Positions 34,098 through 41,093 of a DNA stretch of 46,091 nt are shown piece by piece. Numbering within the stretch: position 1 is the stretch's first letter; each line of letters opens with the position of its first letter. The DNA lies in NCBI GenBank assembly GCA_000814665.1, contig JWIH01000023.1:1-46091 (forward strand). The letters run 5' to 3'. Below the pieces are notes generated by a model. That model saw only the letters and a program-made list of their open reading frames with translations, ran no database searches and had not been told where the DNA came from. Source of the DNA: Pseudoalteromonas flavipulchra NCIMB 2033 = ATCC BAA-314 (lineage in GTDB: Bacteria > Pseudomonadota > Gammaproteobacteria > Enterobacterales > Alteromonadaceae). The position numbers were made by a program, and so were the translations under genes.

Positions 34098-34990
34098 ATA
34101 ATGTATTAACTGATTATGACGATACAAGTAGCGATTTCCCTTTCTATAAGCCAAAGTCAATTGATTTGAAAACCGTTGGAGATTTGCAGAACCAATATAA
34201 AGATCGAACTTATATAAACAACCCGTATCAAAAAGGCCATTGTTTGTTTATAGCCCATAATGCAGTTTACTATTATCATGAAACTACTGAACTATGGCAA
34301 AAAATCTATTCGGAAGACAGTAATGGTGTACTTCAAAAAGACGTATTTTTTTATCAATTAGATGGTCAAAATTATGTCTTATTGACGTTTAAAGAGCGTA
34401 ATACTGCGTCGGAGTTTTCAAAAGTAATCTCTGTCAATTTATTAAATGGCCGAATTGTACGTTCTTTGTCACTGCCAATAGAGCACTATTTTGGCTATTT
34501 TGTAGTTCAAAATAATCAACTGTATTTATCGGGTCAAATTGCAGGCAGGGGTAAGAAAATCCCTGTAGATTTGACAACGCTGACTATTGATATTGAAGCC
34601 GCTGAAGATTATGGTTTTGGCAGAGGACCTCATAGTTTTGTCAATGGTTTAGTGTCTCTACTTCAATGCAAACCTGATGAGGAGTTTGGTCAGCTAAAGG
34701 TTGAGCTAAGGTTTGGCCCTGAATTTCACTTAAACTCCGCAACAAGTCCAGTAAAAACTTTTATCTTACCTTATCGTGTATTTATGCCATTTAGTACCAT
34801 GCGATTGAATCCAAAGGTTATCTCATTTGATACGGTTGCCATGCTCGGAGATAGGCAGAATGAACCCAGTGATCCTATTGGTAGGGATGTGCCTATTTCA
34901 AAGGTATATTGGCCAATATCAGAAATAGATAATTGGCTGGCAAGTATTATTGAATATTATACAGGTATTAACTTATGGGAATGGGTCTAG
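34094..34990 (+). CDS. Putative receptor-binding tip protein, cassette 4
   Basis: 298 residues from ATG 34094 (ATGA overlap). All-beta-looking and aromatic-rich (YYYHETTELWQKIY, YFGYFVVQNNQLYLSG), with no recognised family and no coiled coil. Base composition looks more AT-rich than the flanking genes, which fits recent exchange of a specificity module. Last gene before repeat copy 2. Function inferred from position only. Confidence 0.6.
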   Translation: MNNVLTDYDDTSSDFPFYKPKSIDLKTVGDLQNQYKDRTYINNPYQKGHCLFIAHNAVYYYHETTELWQKIYSEDSNGVLQKDVFFYQLDGQNYVLLTFKERNTASEFSKVISVNLLNGRIVRSLSLPIEHYFGYFVVQNNQLYLSGQIAGRGKKIPVDLTTLTIDIEAAEDYGFGRGPHSFVNGLVSLLQCKPDEEFGQLKVELRFGPEFHLNSATSPVKTFILPYRVFMPFSTMRLNPKVISFDTVAMLGDRQNEPSDPIGRDVPISKVYWPISEIDNWLASIIEYYTGINLWEWV

Positions 34991-35012
34991 AAATTTACTT
35001 TATGTCCCCAAC

Positions 35013-35055
35013 CGGTCAGGATTGACCTGTTTTACACCCTAAAAACCAGTAAGAT
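35013..35055 (+). promoter_or_regulatory. Palindromic operator plus -10-like box before cassette 5
   Basis: CGGTCA-GGAT-TGACCT, 21 nt, then TAAGAT: the third instance of this layout in the window. One arm base deviates from the other two sites. Confidence 0.42.
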
Positions 35056-35140
35056 AGACCTATGCTTGAGAAAGTTAACAAGCACACAGGTTTCCAATCT
35101 CCAAGGCCCACAAGCAAGTGTTTGCTGTGGGTTTTTTTAT
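35014..35140 (+). repeat. 127-bp direct repeat, copy 2 (before cassette 5)
   Basis: Second copy of the repeat at 30769-30894, with the same order of elements: palindrome CGGTCA-GGAT-TGACCT (35013-35028, one arm base changed), TAAGAT (35050-35055), ATGCTTGAG at 35062, GTTTCCAATCTCC, and the terminator. Here the short ORF from 35062 runs 32 codons and ends in TGA at 35158-35160, touching the J5 start (TGATG). This would allow coupled translation. Confidence 0.8.
35107..35139 (+). terminator. Intrinsic terminator in repeat copy 2
   Basis: CCCACAAGCAA pairs with TTGCTGTGGG (one bulge), followed by T7. It ends 24 nt before the J5 start. Confidence 0.8.
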
Positions 35141-35162
35141 GGCGCAAAGCGAGGAGGTGATG

Positions 35163-36047
35163 ATGGCATTTGAGCGATTGGACTTATCGCAGTTGCCCAT
35201 TCCTAACGTATTAAAACCCTTAAACTTTGAGCAGCGTCTAGACGCATTAAAGCAAGAATTGCTGCAAAAGGATAGCGCACTCCAAGAGGTAGTAAACTTG
35301 GAAAGTGAACCTCTGACTAAACTGTTAGAAGTCATGGCATATCAAGGACTGACTCAGCAAAGCATGCTAAATGACGCAATAGAAGCGAACTTGCTCGCGA
35401 GTGCTTCAGGGAGTGACTTAGACGCAATCGCAGCGAGGTTTAATGTTGCAAGGCTTGGGAATGAGGATGATGAGCGTTTAAGAGCGAGAACGCAACTGGC
35501 GTTTGATGGACTGAATACCGCAGGGAGCGCGGCCTCTTATCGCTTTCATGCATTGTCGGTGAGTAATGAGATTTGTGATGTGCAAGTTCATAGTCCAAGG
35601 CCATGTGAAATAGAGCTAACCGCCTTGAGTCGAATAGGGAAAGGTACACTAAGCGCGGAGCTGCTGAATAAATTACACGTCGCCTTTACCCCTGAATCGT
35701 CAACTCAGCCTGAAGTCTCTAAAGTGAGACCGCTTGGCGATAGAGTCACAATCAAGCAGCCACAGATATTGACGTTTAACATTGATGCGGAACTTGAGAT
35801 TTTACCTGGCCCGTCGCCTGAGGTGATTGTGGACAGTGCCTCAGCCGCGCTCGACGCTTACTTAACTGAAAGACGTCAGCTTGGTCGGCAGATCACGCGA
35901 GCGGGCATTAGCAATGCTCTGTTTTTATCCGGTGTTGAAAACATTAGGTTGGAGTCGCCAAGTGAAGACATTATACCTCTAGATATTGAGGTGGCGTATT
36001 GTCAGCAAATGGATTTGCGAGTAAAGGTGGGGGGGCAGGATGACTAA
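35163..36047 (+). CDS. Baseplate J protein, cassette 5
   Basis: 294 residues. ATG 35163 is chosen because GGAGG ends 5 nt before it; ATG 35160 and 35139 are in frame alternatives. Baseplate_J landmarks: LLEVMAYQGLTQQSMLNDAIEANLLA, SGSDLDAIAARFNVAR, DDERLRARTQLAFDGLNTAGSAASYRFH, CDVQVHSPRPC, VRPLGDRV. Close to J4. Overlaps I5 by 8 bp. Confidence 0.92.
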   Translation: MAFERLDLSQLPIPNVLKPLNFEQRLDALKQELLQKDSALQEVVNLESEPLTKLLEVMAYQGLTQQSMLNDAIEANLLASASGSDLDAIAARFNVARLGNEDDERLRARTQLAFDGLNTAGSAASYRFHALSVSNEICDVQVHSPRPCEIELTALSRIGKGTLSAELLNKLHVAFTPESSTQPEVSKVRPLGDRVTIKQPQILTFNIDAELEILPGPSPEVIVDSASAALDAYLTERRQLGRQITRAGISNALFLSGVENIRLESPSEDIIPLDIEVAYCQQMDLRVKVGGQDD

Positions 36048-37149
36048 GCTTTTACCTCACAATGCGTCAACCTTAGAGCAGTGGTTAGCAGAGCTGCAAG
36101 CCAAACCTCGAACTATCCGAGCGGGTTTATTAGCGGCCTTAAAACTTGAACAGCGCAGCGATGATGAGCTAGTGGAAATTGCGCGTTATCTCTCGTTGAC
36201 GGAGGTCGATTGTCTGGATTTACGCAGCGCACTTAAACGCTTATCAAGCAATAAGCTGCTGCCAATTATTTATTCTCAAGTGTTTTTCCCAAGGGATGCA
36301 CTTGAGCGGCTAGCGATAAGTGTCGGACTAAGTGGGCTCTCCCTCAAGGATGATGAAGCACGAACCCAATTGCGTGATGCCTGTGTACTGAACGATACAC
36401 GGCTGCTCTTAACGAGTCTTTGGCAACCCGAGCTTTGCCCCGAGCCTTTATTGCCTTTTTTGGCGTGGAACTACTCAGTGGATGAGTGGGATGAACATTG
36501 GCCTATGGCGATTAAACGTCAGGTCATTACTGATGCGTTCACGATTCATCAGTGTAAGGGAACCCCATTTGCGCTACAAAAAGCGCTCGATAGTCTCAAT
36601 ATTGAAACCGAGATCAAGGAATGGTGGCAGCAGGAAGATGGTTTGCCTGGCACTGTGCAGATCTGGGCGCTTATTAATCAGAATTTGGACGACCAACAAC
36701 AAGGATTGTTGACCTCCCAGATGCTCAAACGTATTCGCCGTGTGGTAAACGCAGTGAAGCGCGGTGCTATCCATGTTGATTTACAATTGGGTATTGCGCT
36801 TAAAGAGCAAATTGGTGCGGCAGGTCTTGGCAAAGCGCCTTTGAGTCTGAGCAATACCCAAGTGTTGGGGTTAGGGGTAAAACCTGAGCAAGGCAAAGCC
36901 GTATTGGGGACATGTGGCCATATAAATCACTATGGCTATCAAATGTTAAATACCGAAGGCGCAGGCGTTTTACCTAGTGAAACGCAGGCAAGTTTAGGTG
37001 TGTTAGCGGTTGCAAAACAGCTGAATGCACAAATGCATACCAGCCAAGGAATAGGCATTCATCCTGATGAGTTAATGCAAGGAGTGGTACTCGCCAGTGG
37101 TATGCACCGACTTCAATATCAACATTATCATTTACAAGGAGCGACTTAA
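36040..37149 (+). CDS. Tail protein I, cassette 5, with extra N-terminal region
   Basis: 369 residues, the longest I. The I core (QPELCPEPLLPFLAWNYSVDEWDEHWPMAIKRQVI...HQCKGTPFALQKAL) begins only near residue 125. Between the usual N-terminal KLLPHNAST and the core lie about 90 inserted residues (RTIRAGLLAALKLEQRSDDELVEIARYL...), helical and not recognised. A C-terminal beta-like extension of about 110 residues follows. Such inserts may set wedge-specific contacts. Confidence 0.85.
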   Translation: MTKLLPHNASTLEQWLAELQAKPRTIRAGLLAALKLEQRSDDELVEIARYLSLTEVDCLDLRSALKRLSSNKLLPIIYSQVFFPRDALERLAISVGLSGLSLKDDEARTQLRDACVLNDTRLLLTSLWQPELCPEPLLPFLAWNYSVDEWDEHWPMAIKRQVITDAFTIHQCKGTPFALQKALDSLNIETEIKEWWQQEDGLPGTVQIWALINQNLDDQQQGLLTSQMLKRIRRVVNAVKRGAIHVDLQLGIALKEQIGAAGLGKAPLSLSNTQVLGLGVKPEQGKAVLGTCGHINHYGYQMLNTEGAGVLPSETQASLGVLAVAKQLNAQMHTSQGIGIHPDELMQGVVLASGMHRLQYQHYHLQGAT

Positions 37150-37901
37150 TGTCTGCACTAACGCTGCAGTTTACCCATGCGGGACTTGATGCCCTACTCA
37201 GCGCTCAAGCGCGAGGCTTTAAGGGGCAAATCAGCCATATGGCGTTTGGCGATGCTGCTTATACGCCATCACAAAATCAAACTGAGCTACGCAGCCTTAA
37301 AGAGCGTGTAGCTATTGCCGACAGCGACTATCAAGACGGTGAAAGTACGAGCCTTAAAATTGCAGGCAAATTCGACGCACCACTTGAATATGCCATCAGA
37401 GAAATTGGTGTTTATTTAGATAGCGGCGAAGTAGACGCAAGCGGTGAGCCGGAGCTGATTTTGCTGGGGGTTTACTCAAAAGCCAACACCACACTTGGTT
37501 ACCGTACACCTGACGTTAAAGTACTACAGTGGTTAACGTTAAGTTTGGCACAGCTGCCTAGTGAGAGTATTGAGGTAAAGCTGGGGGTCGACAATCTTAA
37601 TCTGATTGTTGACAAAGAGCTGGCCGAAATGACGCTAACGCAGCTCGATACCATGCATCGGCAAATCAAACAGGAATTTCGTTTGCAACAACAGGAAACA
37701 GCGCTAAGTGAGCTGAAACAATTGCTCACCAGTGAAGTGACACGATTAGATACAACACATGCCGCTCGGCTAGATAATCGCGTAGCAGCATTCCATGGCT
37801 TATTTAACGCAGAACTTGCCAATGTGACGACAGTACAGCTAGACACCATGAACCGCCAAACCAATCAAGAAATTAGATTAACCAATCTTGAGCATCAATA
37901 A
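37149..37901 (+). CDS. Fibre-base protein (DUF3751-like), cassette 5
   Basis: 250 residues, TAATG-coupled to I5. Domain landmarks: FTHAGLDALLSAQARGF, ISHMAFGDAAYTPS, IREIGVYLDSG. The C-terminal helical extension carries an internal repeat: LTQLDTMHRQIKQEFRLQ and TVQLDTMNRQTNQEIRLT about 60 residues apart. It resembles the end of H1 (INNMTRHLKQKFEL). The duplicated helix may lengthen the stalk or add a second docking site. Confidence 0.86.
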   Translation: MSALTLQFTHAGLDALLSAQARGFKGQISHMAFGDAAYTPSQNQTELRSLKERVAIADSDYQDGESTSLKIAGKFDAPLEYAIREIGVYLDSGEVDASGEPELILLGVYSKANTTLGYRTPDVKVLQWLTLSLAQLPSESIEVKLGVDNLNLIVDKELAEMTLTQLDTMHRQIKQEFRLQQQETALSELKQLLTSEVTRLDTTHAARLDNRVAAFHGLFNAELANVTTVQLDTMNRQTNQEIRLTNLEHQ

Positions 37902-37910
37902 GGAAACACT

Positions 37911-38744
37911 ATGTCAAATGACAATTTAACCATGACGGAGCGCCTGAGCCAGGTTGCCACACGTGCCAACGCACTGTGCCAAACTGTTGAAGATCAGGTT
38001 GGGATTATTCAAAGTACGCTAGAGAATAAAGCTGAGGAAGTAGATCAGCATATTGACTCTTCTACTGTTGAACTCACTGCAGCTACGAATGGAATGAAAG
38101 CGCAGGTAAATAGTTTTATTGATAGTCAATTTAGAGCTGAACTGCCGTTCTTCCGTATTACTAAGAATCAAGAGCTGAAAATTAATGGCTCTTTAACCCC
38201 AGGAACTAAGGGGATCCCAGATGGTTACCACTGTAGGAATAGTAATCATTACGAATGTGAAATCGTAGCCTATTCAGAGCATGGGAAGCTCAAAGAAGAT
38301 AAACACCCTGAAATCAGAGCTATGTATGACCAAATTCAAGGTGGTACTCCAAAATATAATCAGCCTGATTTTGCAATCGTACGTATAAAAGCATTAGAAG
38401 TGGATGATTATCCAGCATTTGAAAATGCATACTCCATTTATCAAGGTGGTTTACCTTACAACAACGCATTGACCTTTGGTGGTTGGATAAAAGCTGAATC
38501 AGGAAAGGTTCGATTTACTTATCCGTCCGATGAATTCTTAGTTCCAACAGATGACAAATGGCATGAAGTAACTCGACAATCAAATATGCCTAGTAGCGGT
38601 GGTGTGAATTACACCTTTGGTCCTCACATTTATCTAGAAAAGGGAGCTAGCTGCCTAATTGCTTTACCTTCGGTAGTTGCAGGTAAGGTTCCAGAAAATC
38701 GATGGGGATATTTTGAAAAACCAGTATTTGAGAGGCAACTATAA
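37911..38744 (+). CDS. Distal tail fibre, cassette 5
   Basis: 277 residues. The N-terminal coiled coil (TERLSQVATRANALCQTVEDQVGIIQSTLENKAEEVDQ) is followed by a distal domain related to fibre 1b (FRITKNQEL, CLIALPSVVAGKVPENRWGYF), with a jelly-roll-like middle (ALTFGGWIKAESGKVRFTYPS). The stop overlaps the next start (TAATG). Confidence 0.74.
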   Translation: MSNDNLTMTERLSQVATRANALCQTVEDQVGIIQSTLENKAEEVDQHIDSSTVELTAATNGMKAQVNSFIDSQFRAELPFFRITKNQELKINGSLTPGTKGIPDGYHCRNSNHYECEIVAYSEHGKLKEDKHPEIRAMYDQIQGGTPKYNQPDFAIVRIKALEVDDYPAFENAYSIYQGGLPYNNALTFGGWIKAESGKVRFTYPSDEFLVPTDDKWHEVTRQSNMPSSGGVNYTFGPHIYLEKGASCLIALPSVVAGKVPENRWGYFEKPVFERQL

Positions 38745-38944
38745 TGTTAGAACAAATCGTAATGAGAAAAGATGAGCTAGGCGGAGAGCGCAGCCAATTC
38801 GATATTGATTGTGAATTAAGAGCGTACCTTAAAAAAACGGATTGGTATGTGATAAGGGAGCTGGAAACGGGAGAGACCATTCCTGCTGATGTGAAAGAAT
38901 TACGCAAGCTCGCCCGAGAAGCAATAATCACTCCATTTAATTAA
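38744..38944 (+). CDS. Small tail-fibre assembly-like protein, cassette 5
   Basis: 66 residues: IDCELRAYLKKTDWYVIRELETGETIPADVKELRKLAREAI. The TDWYVIRxxETGxxIPxDVxxxR pattern is typical of short phage proteins encoded right after fibres and thought to assist their assembly. Ends the cassette array. Confidence 0.75.
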   Translation: MLEQIVMRKDELGGERSQFDIDCELRAYLKKTDWYVIRELETGETIPADVKELRKLAREAIITPFN

Positions 38945-39013
38945 CCTTCTTTCGGGCGTTTCGTCCATCTTCGGCTTTTTAATCTAGCCAATTTATAATT
39001 TGAGAGCACAACT

Positions 39014-39592
39014 ATGCATCGACAAACCTTGATAGCTAAGGTGTTGGCGTGCCTGAGTGCCGGTCTGTCTGAGCTTGCTCAAGTTGATTTACTAAAAGCA
39101 AGCCAGCCACAACCGGATTTAACAGAGCGTGCACAGCTTACCCTAATCCCAACCGCTGAGCGACAAGCCAGTGAACTGCAAGCGAAGGGCGCCGACAAAG
39201 GCGTGACTTATGGGCCTGCGTACAATAAAAACCTGAGCCCAAATGCACTCGACAGACGAGTGATGACTTTGCAGCTTGAACTGGCGCTTGAAGAGGCTGA
39301 ACCCTCGGCGTTGATAGCGCGGTTGGATAACTTGGTCAGTGCCGCTGAGGCTTCGATTATAAAGGACGAAACGCCCGTCCCTTGGCAACACTTTATTTGC
39401 GAAAAAAGCAGTTTTAGTTATAGCAACCAAGTCAATTCAATGCTCGCTAAGACGACGCTGACTTGGCAGTTTTATTACCAAGTTGAGTACCCCGAGGAGG
39501 CCGGTGTGGAGGTAACAGAAGTGTACCTTGGCCCGCATGGTGGCGAGCATCGCTTAATTTATAAAACCCCAGAAGAAGGACCGATAGCGTGA
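39014..39592 (+). CDS. Putative tail terminator/completion protein
   Basis: 192 residues, mixed alpha/beta: an N-terminal helix (IAKVLACLSAGLSELAQVDLL), strands with LDRRVMTLQLELALEEAEP, and FSYSNQVNSMLAKTTLTWQFYYQVEYPEE. It lies just before gpV in a tail module otherwise lacking a terminator gene. Fold pattern and position suggest a tail terminator or Mu gp37-like protein. Not firmly recognised. Overlaps gpV by 4 bp (GTGA). Confidence 0.55.
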   Translation: MHRQTLIAKVLACLSAGLSELAQVDLLKASQPQPDLTERAQLTLIPTAERQASELQAKGADKGVTYGPAYNKNLSPNALDRRVMTLQLELALEEAEPSALIARLDNLVSAAEASIIKDETPVPWQHFICEKSSFSYSNQVNSMLAKTTLTWQFYYQVEYPEEAGVEVTEVYLGPHGGEHRLIYKTPEEGPIA

Positions 39593-40326
39593 TAGCCAAT
39601 CAACATTTTTCAGACTTAGCCATGTCCGACTTACAGCAGCGTCTTACTAAGCTAATTAGCCTAGGAACGGTGCATGAAGTGGACTACGAAACGGCGACCG
39701 TCAAGGTCAAAATGGGTGATTGGATCACGGCAAAGTTACCTTGGCTAACGGCGCAAGCTGCTCATGATATGACTTGGCAAGCCCCTGAAGTTGGTGAGCA
39801 AGTGATGGTGTTATCTCCCTGTGGAGATACTTCCCAGGGAGTGGTACTTGGCAGCTTGTATTCCAGCTCGCAATCACATCATCATCAAGATCATGTTCTT
39901 GGTGCTGGTGAGGCATATGAGCAGGTGTCTGACAGGGAAGCGGTGAGTCGCACTAAGCATAAGGATGGTGCGATGGTGGAATACGACCGAGAGCAGCACA
40001 TTTACCATTTGTACGTGCCTAACACCAGTGGCAACGAGGTAGCGCAAATTAAAGTGCACTCGGCGCGAGATATACACATTGAGTGTGGTAACGATGCCAC
40101 GGTGATCGTTGGCAATGATGCTAACGTGCAGGTTGCAAACAATCTAACAGCGCAAATTGGTAATGATGCGGTGGTAAATGCTGATAACAATATCAGTGTG
40201 GCAGCAGCGAATGAGCTATCGCTTGAGGGCAGCAGCATAACAATGAGCTCAACCTCAGGGAATATTGAAATAGCGGCCAGCGCGACGCTGAAATTAAACG
40301 GCGCAAACATCAGTGCACAGGAGTGA
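39589..40326 (+). CDS. Baseplate spike protein gpV
   Basis: 245 residues from a GTG overlapping the previous stop, with GAAGGA 8-9 nt upstream; ATG 39622 is possible. An OB-fold N-terminal half (GTVHEVDYETATVKVKMGDWITAKLPWL, APEVGEQVMVLSPCGDTSQGVVLGSLY) is followed by a beta-helical shaft of GND/VAN-type repeats (GNDATVIVGNDANVQVANN). It forms the trimeric membrane-piercing spike under the tube and would be capped by the PAAR protein. Confidence 0.93.
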   Translation: MIANQHFSDLAMSDLQQRLTKLISLGTVHEVDYETATVKVKMGDWITAKLPWLTAQAAHDMTWQAPEVGEQVMVLSPCGDTSQGVVLGSLYSSSQSHHHQDHVLGAGEAYEQVSDREAVSRTKHKDGAMVEYDREQHIYHLYVPNTSGNEVAQIKVHSARDIHIECGNDATVIVGNDANVQVANNLTAQIGNDAVVNADNNISVAAANELSLEGSSITMSSTSGNIEIAASATLKLNGANISAQE

Positions 40327-40332
40327 TTGGAT

Positions 40333-40635
40333 ATGCCAGTGATAGCAGTGGATGGCGATATGACAAATGTTCACGCGCAATTTGTACCAGGGACGGCTAG
40401 TGCCACACAGTCGAGTTTTACCGTCGCAGGTAAGCCGGTACTTAGGGTTGGAGATCCCATCAGTGACCATGTATTTTCACCCGATCCAAAAGTAAAACAC
40501 GTTGGCGTCACGATAGCTGCCGGTGCTGGTAGCTTCACCATTGCAGGAAAAGCGGTCGCGAGGATCAGTGATGCAGCGAGTTGTGGTGGCAAGCTCGCGG
40601 TTGCGGGCGTCGCTTCATTTAGTGTAGGAGGGTAA
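40333..40635 (+). CDS. PAAR-like spike tip protein
   Basis: 100 residues from ATG 40333. PAAR-family pattern: VLRVGDPISDH, HVGVTIAAGAGSFTIAGKAVARISDAASCGGKLAVAGVASFSVGG. It would cap the gpV trimer and sharpen the spike, possibly with bound metal. In P2 the tip is part of gpV; a separate PAAR is seen in many contractile systems. Confidence 0.9.
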   Translation: MPVIAVDGDMTNVHAQFVPGTASATQSSFTVAGKPVLRVGDPISDHVFSPDPKVKHVGVTIAAGAGSFTIAGKAVARISDAASCGGKLAVAGVASFSVGG

Positions 40636-40641
40636 CTCAGC

Positions 40642-40977
40642 ATGATAGGAATGAATGCCAAAACGGGCAAGCCGCTCGGCGGTGTTGAGCATCTAAAACA
40701 GAGTATTCGCGATATTGTGACCACACCGCTTGGGAGTCGAGTGATGCGACGCGATTATGGCTGCGGTTTATATGAGCTTGTAGATAGGCCTTTTTCTCAC
40801 TCTCTGGTAGGGGATATCACTATGACCATCGCCAATGCACTGGAGAAATGGGAGCCACGTTTTCAACTTGATGGTGTTGCAGTACACCCAGCGGGAGAGG
40901 GCAAGTTGTCTATCGAAATAAAAGGATTGTATTTAATCAACGGGGAGCCTGTCACCATCGAGGGTATCCAAATCTAA
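40642..40977 (+). CDS. Baseplate gpW (gp25-like) wedge protein
   Basis: 111 residues of the P2 gpW/T4 gp25 family: LKQSIRDIVTTPLGSRVMRRDYGCGLYELVD, ITMTIANALEKWEPRFQLDGV and LSIEIKGLYLINGEPVTIE. gp25 nucleates sheath polymerisation at the baseplate. Only one copy is present in the window, so all five J/I pairs would share it. Confidence 0.93.
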   Translation: MIGMNAKTGKPLGGVEHLKQSIRDIVTTPLGSRVMRRDYGCGLYELVDRPFSHSLVGDITMTIANALEKWEPRFQLDGVAVHPAGEGKLSIEIKGLYLINGEPVTIEGIQI

Positions 40978-41026
40978 GTCATTTTTTATTCACCTTATCC
41001 GTTAGGTATAAGGTCAACAGACCCTG

Positions 41027-41059
41027 GGCCATACAAGGCAGCTTGTATGGCCTTTTTTA
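41027..41059 (+). terminator. Strong terminator before the sheath gene
   Basis: GGCCATACAAG-GCAG-CTTGTATGGCC is a perfect 11-bp stem followed by T6, 35 nt before the sheath start. A second hairpin (ACCTTAT...ATAAGGT, 40992-41013) precedes it. Sheath and tube expression must then rely on antitermination or a separate promoter, and no clear promoter lies between. Confidence 0.9.
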
Positions 41060-41093
41060 TTCTCTAACTGACATGTCTTTAAAGGAGATAACT

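Noticed and set aside
41011..41026. Fourth AGGTCA-type operator before the sheath gene (AGGTCAACAGACCCT)
   Set aside because: Only the left half matches; the right half is shifted and not TGACCT, and no -10-like box follows at 21 nt.
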